8,246 bases of DNA from Acidobacteriota bacterium (GTDB lineage: Bacteria; Acidobacteriota; Terriglobia; Terriglobales; Acidobacteriaceae), in contig JAJXUS010000073.1 of the NCBI GenBank assembly GCA_021782675.1, positions 1 through 8,246 of the forward strand, written 5' to 3'. The notes under the pieces were generated by a model. It saw only the letters and a list, made by a program, of their open reading frames with translations. It was not told the origin of the DNA and made no database searches. The translations under genes were made by a program, and so were the position numbers. Positions within the stretch are counted from its first letter, which is position 1. Each line of letters opens with the position of its first letter. Positions 1 through 6,778 of the stretch are shown in pieces.

Positions 1-118
1 AACTATCGAGTCACCCATTTGCCCTCCGGCAGCGGCCGAAACTGCACCTCCCGGGATTCAGTTGCTCCATGTCAGCCGAAACTAGCTCAATATGGGCCTG
101 TTTGAGTGAATTTCCCAG

Positions 119-139
119 GAGGCCCCGACGGGGCGTCTC
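119..139 (-). terminator. GC-rich hairpin at the end of the CRTAC1-like gene
   Basis: A perfect 5-bp stem GCCCC/GGGGC with a 3-base loop (122-134) is extended by GAG/CTC with a two-base bulge. It overlaps the TGA stop of the minus-strand gene. No T-run follows, so it could be a transcription pause, a 3' end-protecting structure or a weak terminator rather than a canonical intrinsic terminator. Confidence 0.35.
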
Positions 140-2141
140 ACCGCGTTGCCGGCCGGGCTGGCTCGGTGCTTTCCTTGCACGGTCCTCCACCGCAGAGCGC
201 GCCGGTGATTCCCTTCCCTTCGGTAATGGTGTAGATGCGGTCAACTGTGGGAAGTTTGACCTTTTCGACCGCTCCGTCAGGCCAGTGAATCTCGGCAGTA
301 CCGGGGTTGGTTGCGTCGCCGAGGCCAAAGTGCGGGCGCAGGTCGCTGGAGGAGAGATAGCTGCCGCCGCTAAGCACATCCTGCCGCTGCCGCAGGCCGG
401 CGGCACTCAAATAAACGGTGGCGCCGACCGCGTCACGGGGACTGCGGGGACCACCGATCAGCCTCATTTCAACCCAATGATGGTGATCGCCGGCGACATT
501 GCGCAGCAGCACCGGGACTCCATCCATATTGTTGAGGACGACGTCGATCTTGCCGTCGTTGAAGAGATCGCCAAACGCGGCGCCCCGGCCCACGGTGACG
601 GTGGCCAGGCCCGTGCCTTCCACCGCGGGAACCAGATCGAACTTTCCGTTTTTAAGGTTGCGATAGAGCAGCGGGCGCTGCGCGTAGCTCTCTCCCCAAT
701 CAGGATGCTGGTCGACCTGGGGATACACATGGCCGTTGATGATGAGCAAGTCTTGCCAGCCATCGTTGTCGTAGTCGAGAAAGCCATCGCCAAAACCGAC
801 AAAGGGGATGGAGGAGAGCGCGATGCCGGCCTGGTAGCTGGCATCGGTGAAGAAGCCGGTTCCGTCATTCTGGAAGAGGACGTTGTAGTCGTCGGCAAAG
901 TCGGTGTTCACGATGTCGAGATGGCCATTGTTCATGTAGTCGCCGGCGGCGATGCCCATGTTGGCGATCTCGCGGCCATCGCCATTGAGCGCGTACCCGC
1001 TCAGATAGCTGGTGTTCTCGAAGGTGCCATTACCTTTGTTCACATAGAGATAGTTGGGAGTGGAGTCGTCCGCCACCAGCAGGTCGGGCTTGCCGTCGTT
1101 GTTCACATCGGCAAATAGGGCCCCCAGGGCGTAATAGCCATTCGGGTCGTCGACGCCCAGTTTCTTGCTGACGTCGGTATAAGTTCCGTTGCCGTTGTTG
1201 TGGAAGAGGTGATCGTGTTCCCCGGGCAGGCCGCGGGGACCGCACATGACCTGCACGCCGCGGTATTCGCAAAGAGTGAAGTTTACTTCCTTGGTTCCCG
1301 AGATCGGCGGTTTGGACAAATCGAGATGGATATACCCCCCGACAAACAGGTCCAGGCGGCCGTCGCCGTCGTAGTCGCCAAAAGTGGCGCCGGTGGACCA
1401 GACGGGAATGCCTGAACCGGTGTCCAGGGCCACGCCTTCCTGCTCGGCCACGTCGCTGAACGTGCCATCGTGATTGTTGCGGTAGAGGCGGTTCTTTCCG
1501 TAATTCGTAACGTAGATATCCGGCCAGCCGTCGTTGTTATAGTCGGCTGCCGTGCAGCCAAAGCCCCAGCGGTCGTTGGTCACGCCGGCGAACTGGGCCA
1601 CGTTGGTAAATGTGCCGTCGTGGTTATTGCGAAAGAGCGCGGCCTGGGGTGCGGCGGCTTTGCCGTCGAGCGCATCGTAGGTGGAGCCGTTGACCAGGAA
1701 GATATCGAGCCAGCCGTCATTGTTGTAATCAAGCAGGCAAACGCCCGGCCCCTTGGCTTCAAGAATGAGGCGCTTGGCGGGTGTGCCGGCGGTGTGGTGC
1801 CAGGTGGTGAGTCCGGCCGCCTTGGCCGTATCCATAAAGATCACGGGGCCGGTTTTGACGAACCCGCCGGCCGTAATGGGACGATGCTGGCTATCGAAGA
1901 CCGCCTTCTGTGGTCCGGCACTGGCCATGCCGCCGCCAGCAGCCTGTCCGGTAGCCGGGGGCGGCCCTTGCTGGGCCGCGGCACTCACTGAAATCACGCT
2001 CCACGAATGCCCGCAGTTCTGCCACACGCGCAGACCAAGAATCGAAACGAAGAGAACGAGAAGAGGAACCGCCCAAACAGCGCGAATGCGAGCCCCACGC
2101 CGGGCGCAAAGCCGCCGCATGCGGGCTTGATTAAATTGCAA
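138..2141 (-). CDS. Exported FG-GAP/VCBS repeat protein with C-terminal ASPIC/UnbV domain (CRTAC1-like)
   Basis: This 667-residue protein should be exported or anchored by its N-terminal hydrophobic segment (residues about 21-40), which follows an Arg-rich stretch. A Pro/Ala/Gly-rich linker (about 54-75) comes next. Seven calcium-binding-like FG-GAP loops of the form DxNxDGxxD start near residues 138, 200, 256, 345, 401, 456 and 525, consistent with a seven-bladed integrin-alpha-like propeller. The loop at 401 reads DYMNNGHLD and is degenerate. Residues about 570-640 match the ASPIC/UnbV module: a GATV motif, a Ser/Tyr-rich SGGSYLSSSD, HFGLG and WPDG. A short tail follows with a Cys pair, C650 and C655. 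The start is TTG, chosen because an excellent Shine-Dalgarno lies 6 bases upstream; the first ATG (codon 8) has none. Family members are abundant in acidobacteria and planctomycetes, usually without a known substrate. It is divergent from the sensor kinase operon and may be one of its targets (inference). Confidence 0.9.
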   Translation of the reverse strand: MQFNQARMRRLCARRGARIRAVWAVPLLVLFVSILGLRVWQNCGHSWSVISVSAAAQQGPPPATGQAAGGGMASAGPQKAVFDSQHRPITAGGFVKTGPVIFMDTAKAAGLTTWHHTAGTPAKRLILEAKGPGVCLLDYNNDGWLDIFLVNGSTYDALDGKAAAPQAALFRNNHDGTFTNVAQFAGVTNDRWGFGCTAADYNNDGWPDIYVTNYGKNRLYRNNHDGTFSDVAEQEGVALDTGSGIPVWSTGATFGDYDGDGRLDLFVGGYIHLDLSKPPISGTKEVNFTLCEYRGVQVMCGPRGLPGEHDHLFHNNGNGTYTDVSKKLGVDDPNGYYALGALFADVNNDGKPDLLVADDSTPNYLYVNKGNGTFENTSYLSGYALNGDGREIANMGIAAGDYMNNGHLDIVNTDFADDYNVLFQNDGTGFFTDASYQAGIALSSIPFVGFGDGFLDYDNDGWQDLLIINGHVYPQVDQHPDWGESYAQRPLLYRNLKNGKFDLVPAVEGTGLATVTVGRGAAFGDLFNDGKIDVVLNNMDGVPVLLRNVAGDHHHWVEMRLIGGPRSPRDAVGATVYLSAAGLRQRQDVLSGGSYLSSSDLRPHFGLGDATNPGTAEIHWPDGAVEKVKLPTVDRIYTITEGKGITGALCGGGPCKESTEPARPATR

Positions 2142-2147
2142 GGAAAG

Positions 2148-2155
2148 TCACCTCC
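2148..2155 (-). promoter_or_regulatory. Strong ribosome binding site fixing a TTG start
   Basis: The minus strand reads GGAGGTGA followed by 6 bases and then TTG at 2141. This is close to a perfect anti-16S match with ideal spacing. The first in-frame ATG, at 2120, has no comparable site. Confidence 0.75.
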
Positions 2156-2165
2156 CCGGGAGATC

Positions 2166-2171
2166 AGTATA
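2166..2171 (-). promoter_or_regulatory. Candidate -10 hexamer for the CRTAC1-like gene
   Basis: TATACT on the minus strand matches TATAAT at five of six bases and lies about 25 bases upstream of the TTG start, giving a short leader that holds the Shine-Dalgarno. No good TTGACA-like -35 sits 16-18 bases upstream; that position is occupied by GC-rich inverted repeats, which suggests an activator-dependent promoter (inference). Confidence 0.4.
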
Positions 2172-2203
2172 GCGGCCATCAATTCCGGGCGGCTATGGCC
2201 GCC
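2172..2203. promoter_or_regulatory. Nested inverted repeats, candidate operator in the divergent promoter region
   Basis: GCGGCCAT (2172-2179) and ATGGCCGC (2195-2202) form an 8-bp inverted repeat with a 15-base spacer. The right arm also takes part in a second palindrome, GGCGGC TATG GCCGCC (2188-2203). Both lie directly upstream of the candidate -10 of the minus-strand gene, where an activator would bind. The co-located response regulator is an obvious candidate ligand for the site, but this is inference. Confidence 0.4.
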
Positions 2204-2212
2204 TGTCGCTTC

Positions 2213-2263
2213 CTTGCGCTACACTGAAGCCTCTTTGCCGCAAGTCACTTGTAGAGTGGCAAA
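2213..2263. promoter_or_regulatory. Cluster of overlapping inverted repeats upstream of the kinase operon
   Basis: Three symmetric elements overlap here. CTTGCG (2213-2218) pairs with CGCAAG (2239-2244). TTTGCC (2234-2239) pairs with GGCAAA (2258-2263). AAGTCACTT (2242-2250) is a 9-base palindrome. They could be operator sites or leader RNA structure for the plus-strand operon. No convincing -35/-10 pair for the operon was found between 2142 and 2418. Confidence 0.3.
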
Positions 2264-2418
2264 CGGCACGCACTGCTGCCGGTGCGAGCACATGCGCGCA
2301 ACGACCACGCGCGGAGATGAATGGATCAGAAGCAATGGCGCGGCATTTGCCTGCGCCCGGCGGGCTTGGCCGCACCGATGTGCGATACGCTTCCGCGGTT
2401 CGGCTTGGCGATAACCCG

Positions 2419-5400
2419 ATGAAGAAGAAATGCAGAGGTTGTCCAGTAGCAGCGCTGCCAGACGAGGCGCGCAGCGGCGGCCGTGTGGAAGGCACAGCCC
2501 GCAAGAGACCTTTGGCGCGCATCCTCTGCGGATTCCTCGGCGCGGCGACATTGCTTTGCGGCAGCATTCCTGCCCTGGCAATTGATCCTTCCACACCTCT
2601 GATCGATCTATCCGGCCAGACATGGGTGCTGGAAAACGGACTCCCGCAAAACACCGTTCAGGCCCTGGCTCAATCCACTCAGGGATACGTATGGGTGGGG
2701 ACGGAATCCGGCGTGGCCCGCTTCGACGGCAGAGACTTCCAGATCATCGGCCGCGGCTCGGCTACGGTGCTTGCCAACAGCGATATCGACGCCCTGCTCG
2801 CAGCGCGCGACGGGGCGCTCTGGATTGGAACCGAACAAGGGCTGGCGCGGTGGCAGAACGGATCCATAACAACTTTCTCCACGCAAAACGGAATGCCGTC
2901 CGGCCAGATCCGCGGGCTGACACAGGCGGGAGACGGAACGATTTGGGTGTGGAGCAGTGATGGTCTGGCTCGATTTGATGCCGGCCGCTTTGAGATGGCG
3001 TCGCAGGATGGGTTGCCGCCGGGCGAGATCACGGCGTTATTGGCCCAACAGGACGGCACGCTCTGGGTGTTGAGGCCGCATGGGGCCGATGTCTACAAGA
3101 ACGGCCGCTGGACGACGATGTCGTGGCAAAGCTCCTGGCCTCAGGACGGCATTTTCCTTGCCCGGCAACTCCCGGATGGAACAATGGCGCTGGCCGGCCA
3201 CCGCGACCTGGTAATCACCCGCGGAGGGCGAGTTTTGACGCGCCTGACCGTCGGCAAAGAATTGCAGGGCGCGCGCATTCAGGCGCTGCTGGCCGATCGG
3301 GAGGGAGCCTTGTGGATCGGCACAAACAACGGGCTGGCGCGTTTCGCCGCGGGCAAATTGCAAATGTTTCCGGCCGGCGATCCGCTGGGCTCAGCTTCAG
3401 TGCTTGCGCTGCTTGAGGATCGCGAAGGCGATCTATGGGTGGGCACGGAGACCAACGGACTCCATATCCTCCGCGACCGGCGTTTTTTTAGCTTCAGCAT
3501 GCGCGAGGGCCTGATCTCAAATGCCACAACCACCGCGGTCGAGGACGCTGCTGGAACCCTTTGGGTGGGGACGAAAGAATCGGGCCTGAACGCAGTGCCC
3601 CTGCGCAAAGCCGGCACTGGCAGCACGCTGTTTCCGGCTCCAGCAACGATTCGGACTTACACGGTGCGCAGCGGACTGGCCAGCGACGTGATCCTGTCGT
3701 TGGCAGCGGCTCCGGATGGAGACCTGTGGCTGGGCACCCCGGATGGATTGAGCCGCATGCACCAGGGGCGCATCGATACGTACACTCTGAGCGATGGATT
3801 GCCGGACGATTTCATTCGTTCGCTGCTCGTGGATATGGATGGCTCGCTCTGGATCGGAACCCGGCACGGTCTTGCGCACCGGACCACAGGTCCTGGCGGA
3901 CAAATACAGATAAAAACCTATACCCAGGCGAGCGGACTGGGGAGCGATCTGGTGGGCGCGATGGCCCGCGATGCCCACGGCGACCTGTGGGTAGCGACGC
4001 TGGCGGGATTGTCGCGGCTGCGCGACGGAACGATCACAAACTTCACCACCGCTGATGGACTTTCCAGCGATGTTGCCACGGCGCTTTTGCCGCGTGGCGA
4101 CGGAACGCTCCTGATCGGCACCGAAAATCACGGCCTGGACCGGTGGGACGGGCATAGATTCTCCAGGGTGCTGCACGGCAGCCTGGAGAAGACCACGATC
4201 CACGCGATTCTGGACGACGGCAAAGGGCACCTCTGGTTCGCCACAGGGAACGGAATTGCGCGATGCGATGAAGCGGCCCGCGGCGACGACGAGGCGTGTT
4301 CGCACTGGATTGAGTTTGGGACAGCGGAAGGTCTGCGTACCCAGCAGATGGCCGCCAACAGCCACCCTTCAGCCTGGCGTGGGCACGACGGCAACCTGTG
4401 GTTTGCTACGGCCGCGGGACTTGTTGAGGTGGATCCAGCACACTTTTCGCTCGACACACTGCCGCCTCCGGTCGTGCTGGAGCGGTTCGCAGTAGATAAC
4501 GTAGATCAGCCGCTGCGTTCAACTCGCCGCGGCTTAAGGGTCCCCGCCGGCCACGTAAATTTTGAGTTCGATTATGCCGGACTCAGCTTCATCGCTCCGC
4601 AAGAGGTTCGCTATCGGTATATGCTGCAGGGATTTGACCGCGGCTGGACCGACGCTGGCCCGCGGCGCGCAGCGTATTACACCAACATTCCTCCAGGGCA
4701 ATATGTATTCCGCGTGCAGGCAGCAAACAGGGACGGCTACTGGAATGAGGCGGGCGCGCAGTTCAGCTTCACTCTGCAACGCCACTTTTATCAGACTCTC
4801 TGGTTCTATGGATTACTGCTGGTGGCTGTCGCGGCAGGCATCTTGCTTCTTCTGCGCCTGCGGCTGCGCGTTGCCGAAGTAGAGTTCCGCGCCGTGCTGC
4901 GCGAACGAAGCCGGATTGCGCGCGAAATCCATGATACGCTGGCCCAAGGTTACGTTGGGGTTTCAGTTCACCTGGAGTTGATTGCGGAGTTACTGCGCCG
5001 CAAAAAGCTGCAGGAAGCGGCCACGCAACTGGATGCGACACGCGAGTATGTGCGCGAGGGACTGGCCGATGCGCGGCAGTCGATATGGGCGCTGCGTACG
5101 CAGGACTCCGGCGATGAGACCCTGCCGGTAAAGCTCCGTCGCATGACCGATCAGGCAGCAGACGCGGAACTCAAATCGCAGTTCAAACTCTTCGGCACCT
5201 TCCGATCGCTGCCCGCAGCCACCGAGCGCGAGTTGCTGCGCGTGGCGCAGGAAGCCATTCACAATGTAAAGAAGCACGCGGCGGCCCATGAACTGCTGGT
5301 CCAGTTGGAGTATGACCAGGAGACGATCATGCTCGAAGTACGGGATGATGGAAGCGGAGGCGCGGTGCGGCACAAGCCCGGCTTTGCATCGGGGCATTTT

Positions 5401-5541
5401 GGCATCACCGGCATGCAGGAACGCGTTGAAGCAATCGGGGGAACATTTGCAATTGAAAGTGCTCCCGGAATGGGAACCACAGTAAGCGTGCGTCTGCCGG
5501 ACACGGCGAGTACGCCAAAGCCCGGAAAGGTGTTGCAATGA
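2419..5541 (+). CDS. Periplasmic-sensing histidine kinase with Reg_prop double propeller, Y_Y_Y, HisKA_3 and HATPase_c domains
   Basis: This inner-membrane sensor kinase has 1040 residues from the called start. A signal peptide ends near residue 54 (PALA before ID). At least 14 Reg_prop-type blades with the pattern DGxLWxGTxxGL begin near residues 88, 130, 171, 212, 253, 295, 336, 378, 433, 474, 520, 560, 602 and 656, enough for two seven-bladed propellers. A Y_Y_Y domain (about 706-788) precedes one membrane helix (about 791-813). The cytoplasmic part has HisKA_3 with phospho-acceptor H838 in EIHDTLAQG, then HATPase_c with N-box N949 and KH 952-953, DDGSG at 976-980, GITGM at 995-999 and GMGT at 1017-1020. 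All catalytic boxes are intact. The start is uncertain: the frame is open from ATG 2317, and GTG 2485 would give the most compact signal peptide, but none of these has a clear Shine-Dalgarno. The stop overlaps the next gene by ATGA. In Bacteroides, related propellers on hybrid regulators sense oligosaccharides; the ligand here is unknown. Confidence 0.92.
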   Translation: MKKKCRGCPVAALPDEARSGGRVEGTARKRPLARILCGFLGAATLLCGSIPALAIDPSTPLIDLSGQTWVLENGLPQNTVQALAQSTQGYVWVGTESGVARFDGRDFQIIGRGSATVLANSDIDALLAARDGALWIGTEQGLARWQNGSITTFSTQNGMPSGQIRGLTQAGDGTIWVWSSDGLARFDAGRFEMASQDGLPPGEITALLAQQDGTLWVLRPHGADVYKNGRWTTMSWQSSWPQDGIFLARQLPDGTMALAGHRDLVITRGGRVLTRLTVGKELQGARIQALLADREGALWIGTNNGLARFAAGKLQMFPAGDPLGSASVLALLEDREGDLWVGTETNGLHILRDRRFFSFSMREGLISNATTTAVEDAAGTLWVGTKESGLNAVPLRKAGTGSTLFPAPATIRTYTVRSGLASDVILSLAAAPDGDLWLGTPDGLSRMHQGRIDTYTLSDGLPDDFIRSLLVDMDGSLWIGTRHGLAHRTTGPGGQIQIKTYTQASGLGSDLVGAMARDAHGDLWVATLAGLSRLRDGTITNFTTADGLSSDVATALLPRGDGTLLIGTENHGLDRWDGHRFSRVLHGSLEKTTIHAILDDGKGHLWFATGNGIARCDEAARGDDEACSHWIEFGTAEGLRTQQMAANSHPSAWRGHDGNLWFATAAGLVEVDPAHFSLDTLPPPVVLERFAVDNVDQPLRSTRRGLRVPAGHVNFEFDYAGLSFIAPQEVRYRYMLQGFDRGWTDAGPRRAAYYTNIPPGQYVFRVQAANRDGYWNEAGAQFSFTLQRHFYQTLWFYGLLLVAVAAGILLLLRLRLRVAEVEFRAVLRERSRIAREIHDTLAQGYVGVSVHLELIAELLRRKKLQEAATQLDATREYVREGLADARQSIWALRTQDSGDETLPVKLRRMTDQAADAELKSQFKLFGTFRSLPAATERELLRVAQEAIHNVKKHAAAHELLVQLEYDQETIMLEVRDDGSGGAVRHKPGFASGHFGITGMQERVEAIGGTFAIESAPGMGTTVSVRLPDTASTPKPGKVLQ

Positions 5542-6203
5542 CAGACGAGCCGATTCGCATCCTGGTTGTCGAAGACCACAATGTCGTTCGCCAGGGCCTG
5601 GTGGCATTGCTCAGAACGACCGATGGATTCGAGGTCGTGGGAGAGGCCGCGGATGGCATCGAAGCCATCTCTCAATTTCGCCGGCATCAGCCCGCGGTGA
5701 CGCTGATCGACCTGCGAATGCCCAAGCTGGGCGGAGTGGATGTGATCGCGCGCATCCGCAAAGAGGCGCCGCAAGCGCGCTTCATCGTGCTCACGACATA
5801 CGACGGCGATGAAGATATTTACCGGGCAATCCAGGCCGGGGCCAAGGCATACTTGCTGAAGGGCATGACCTCGGATGAGTTGATTGGAGCCATCCGCACC
5901 GTGCATGCCGGAAAGTCGCATATTCCCCAGGTGATCGCCGAACGACTCGCCGAGCACATCGGGACCGATGAGCTGACTCCGCGCGAAGTAAGCGTGCTGG
6001 AACAGATTGTGGGAGGCATGAGCAACAAGCAGATAGGAGCGCACCTCAAGATTTCAGAGACCACGGTGAAGACCCATGTGAACAACCTGCTGGCTAAATT
6101 GGGGGTCACCGACCGAACGCAGGCAGCAACTGCGGCCATCCGGCGCGGCATTGTTGCGCTTGACCCATTGGACAAGCCGAAGACCTCGGAGAGCGAACAA
6201 TGA
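5538..6203 (+). CDS. NarL/FixJ-family response regulator, partner of the upstream kinase
   Basis: This 221-residue cytoplasmic DNA-binding regulator has a receiver domain (about 6-122) with acidic pocket E12 and D13, phospho-acceptor D58, T86 of the switch and K108. A LuxR/GerE helix-turn-helix follows (about 145-205), including LTPRE, the recognition region SNKQIGAHLKISETTVKTH and a dimer helix ending near VTDRTQA. Length and all key residues are normal for the family. The ATG overlaps the kinase stop by ATGA, and AAGG lies 7 bases upstream, so translation is probably coupled to the kinase. HisKA_3 kinases normally pair with this regulator class, so the two almost certainly form a cognate pair. 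Its targets are not shown by the sequence; the inverted repeats in the divergent region upstream of the kinase are candidates. Confidence 0.95.
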   Translation: MTDEPIRILVVEDHNVVRQGLVALLRTTDGFEVVGEAADGIEAISQFRRHQPAVTLIDLRMPKLGGVDVIARIRKEAPQARFIVLTTYDGDEDIYRAIQAGAKAYLLKGMTSDELIGAIRTVHAGKSHIPQVIAERLAEHIGTDELTPREVSVLEQIVGGMSNKQIGAHLKISETTVKTHVNNLLAKLGVTDRTQAATAAIRRGIVALDPLDKPKTSESEQ

Positions 6204-6721
6204 AGAGCGCAGCCTTGTGTGGGATTCTTTCGCTCTTCCTGGCTGTGGCCGCCTGCGCGCAGCGGCCGGCATGGCGTCAAGCCAGTGACTCCGAACTGGC
6301 ATCTGTGCTGCCCTCGCGGGCGCCGGTGCTCAACGAGCACATTGAAACAGAGATGCGAACCGCATCAGGAATCGTGAATGACCGTGGCCAGTTTATCGCC
6401 GGGGTTGTGCTGCTGACGGCAGGCTACTCGGCGGATGGCAAGTACTCCCACTACCTGCTGGTGCAAGCGCCCATGCACTTCGCGAGCTTTGTTTTGCAGC
6501 CGGGAGATTACCTCATGGGCTGGACCCGCGCGGGCGCCGAAGATGTGCTCAACGTCCACTTCAATGTCGCGGCTACTGGAAAACTGGCGGGCACGGCCAA
6601 GGCTAAGAGAATCCCGGGCCGGGGTCCGGTGGAGAGCATCCAGATCTGGCCGCCACAAAGCGGCGGCCTCATCCAGATTGGCAGGTTCGGTATCCCGTAC
6701 AAAATGAGCCCCAAGAGTTAA
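6200..6721 (+). CDS. Small exported protein of unknown function, third gene of the two-component operon
   Basis: I do not recognise a named family for this 173-residue protein. It begins with a short charged start and a hydrophobic stretch (about 4-18), then VAAC at 16-19, which fits a lipobox with C19 as lipidated residue. Cleavage after ACA before Q21 by signal peptidase I is equally possible. The mature part is rich in predicted beta strands: a segment VLLTAGYSADGKYSHYLLVQ, then PGDYLMGWTR, and a C-terminal stretch VESIQIWPP followed by IQIGRFGIPY. It has no membrane helix after the signal, no catalytic motif that I can see, and no Cys besides C7 and C19. Its ATG overlaps the regulator stop by ATGA, with GGAGAG about 7 bases upstream. 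Coupling implies stoichiometric expression with the kinase pair, so a role as periplasmic accessory or as output is plausible (inference). Confidence 0.85.
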   Translation: MKSAALCGILSLFLAVAACAQRPAWRQASDSELASVLPSRAPVLNEHIETEMRTASGIVNDRGQFIAGVVLLTAGYSADGKYSHYLLVQAPMHFASFVLQPGDYLMGWTRAGAEDVLNVHFNVAATGKLAGTAKAKRIPGRGPVESIQIWPPQSGGLIQIGRFGIPYKMSPKS

Positions 6722-6742
6722 CTGGAGCAGTATCCGCTACGA

Positions 6743-6770
6743 GTACAAGCGGCCGGGTGCCGGAATGTAC
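6743..6770. terminator. Hairpin between convergent genes, possible bidirectional terminator
   Basis: The arms GTACA (6743-6747) and TGTAC (6766-6770) enclose CCGG-GTG-CCGG (6753-6763). The hairpin sits in the 57-base gap between two convergent stop codons, where a shared terminator is expected. Neither side has a T-run, and internal unpaired bases weaken the stem. Confidence 0.3.
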
Positions 6771-6778
6771 AGAGCAGC

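Noticed and set aside
3..71. Minus-strand reading of 22 codons ending in EGKWVTR and a TAG stop
   Set aside because: It looks protein-like but is bounded by a stop upstream and has no start with a ribosome binding site. It is too short to separate a gene remnant from chance.
69..1118. Long plus-strand open frame (349 codons) antisense to the CRTAC1-like gene
   Set aside because: It is a by-product of the GC-rich, repetitive Asp/Asn/Gly codons of the FG-GAP gene read backwards. Its translation is Val/Ala/Gly-rich with no recognisable domain, while the minus strand gives a full domain architecture.
2200..2418. Sigma-70 promoter for the kinase operon (for example TACACT near 2220 or TAGAGT near 2252)
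   Set aside because: Neither -10-like hexamer has a -35 at acceptable spacing, so I could not support a promoter call.
3517..4365. Minus-strand open frame of 282 codons inside the kinase gene
   Set aside because: It is the antisense shadow of the Reg_prop repeats; the plus frame has intact, ordered domains throughout.
5259..6044. Minus-strand open frame of 261 codons spanning the kinase and regulator genes
   Set aside because: It runs antisense across two well-supported genes and shows no family resemblance.
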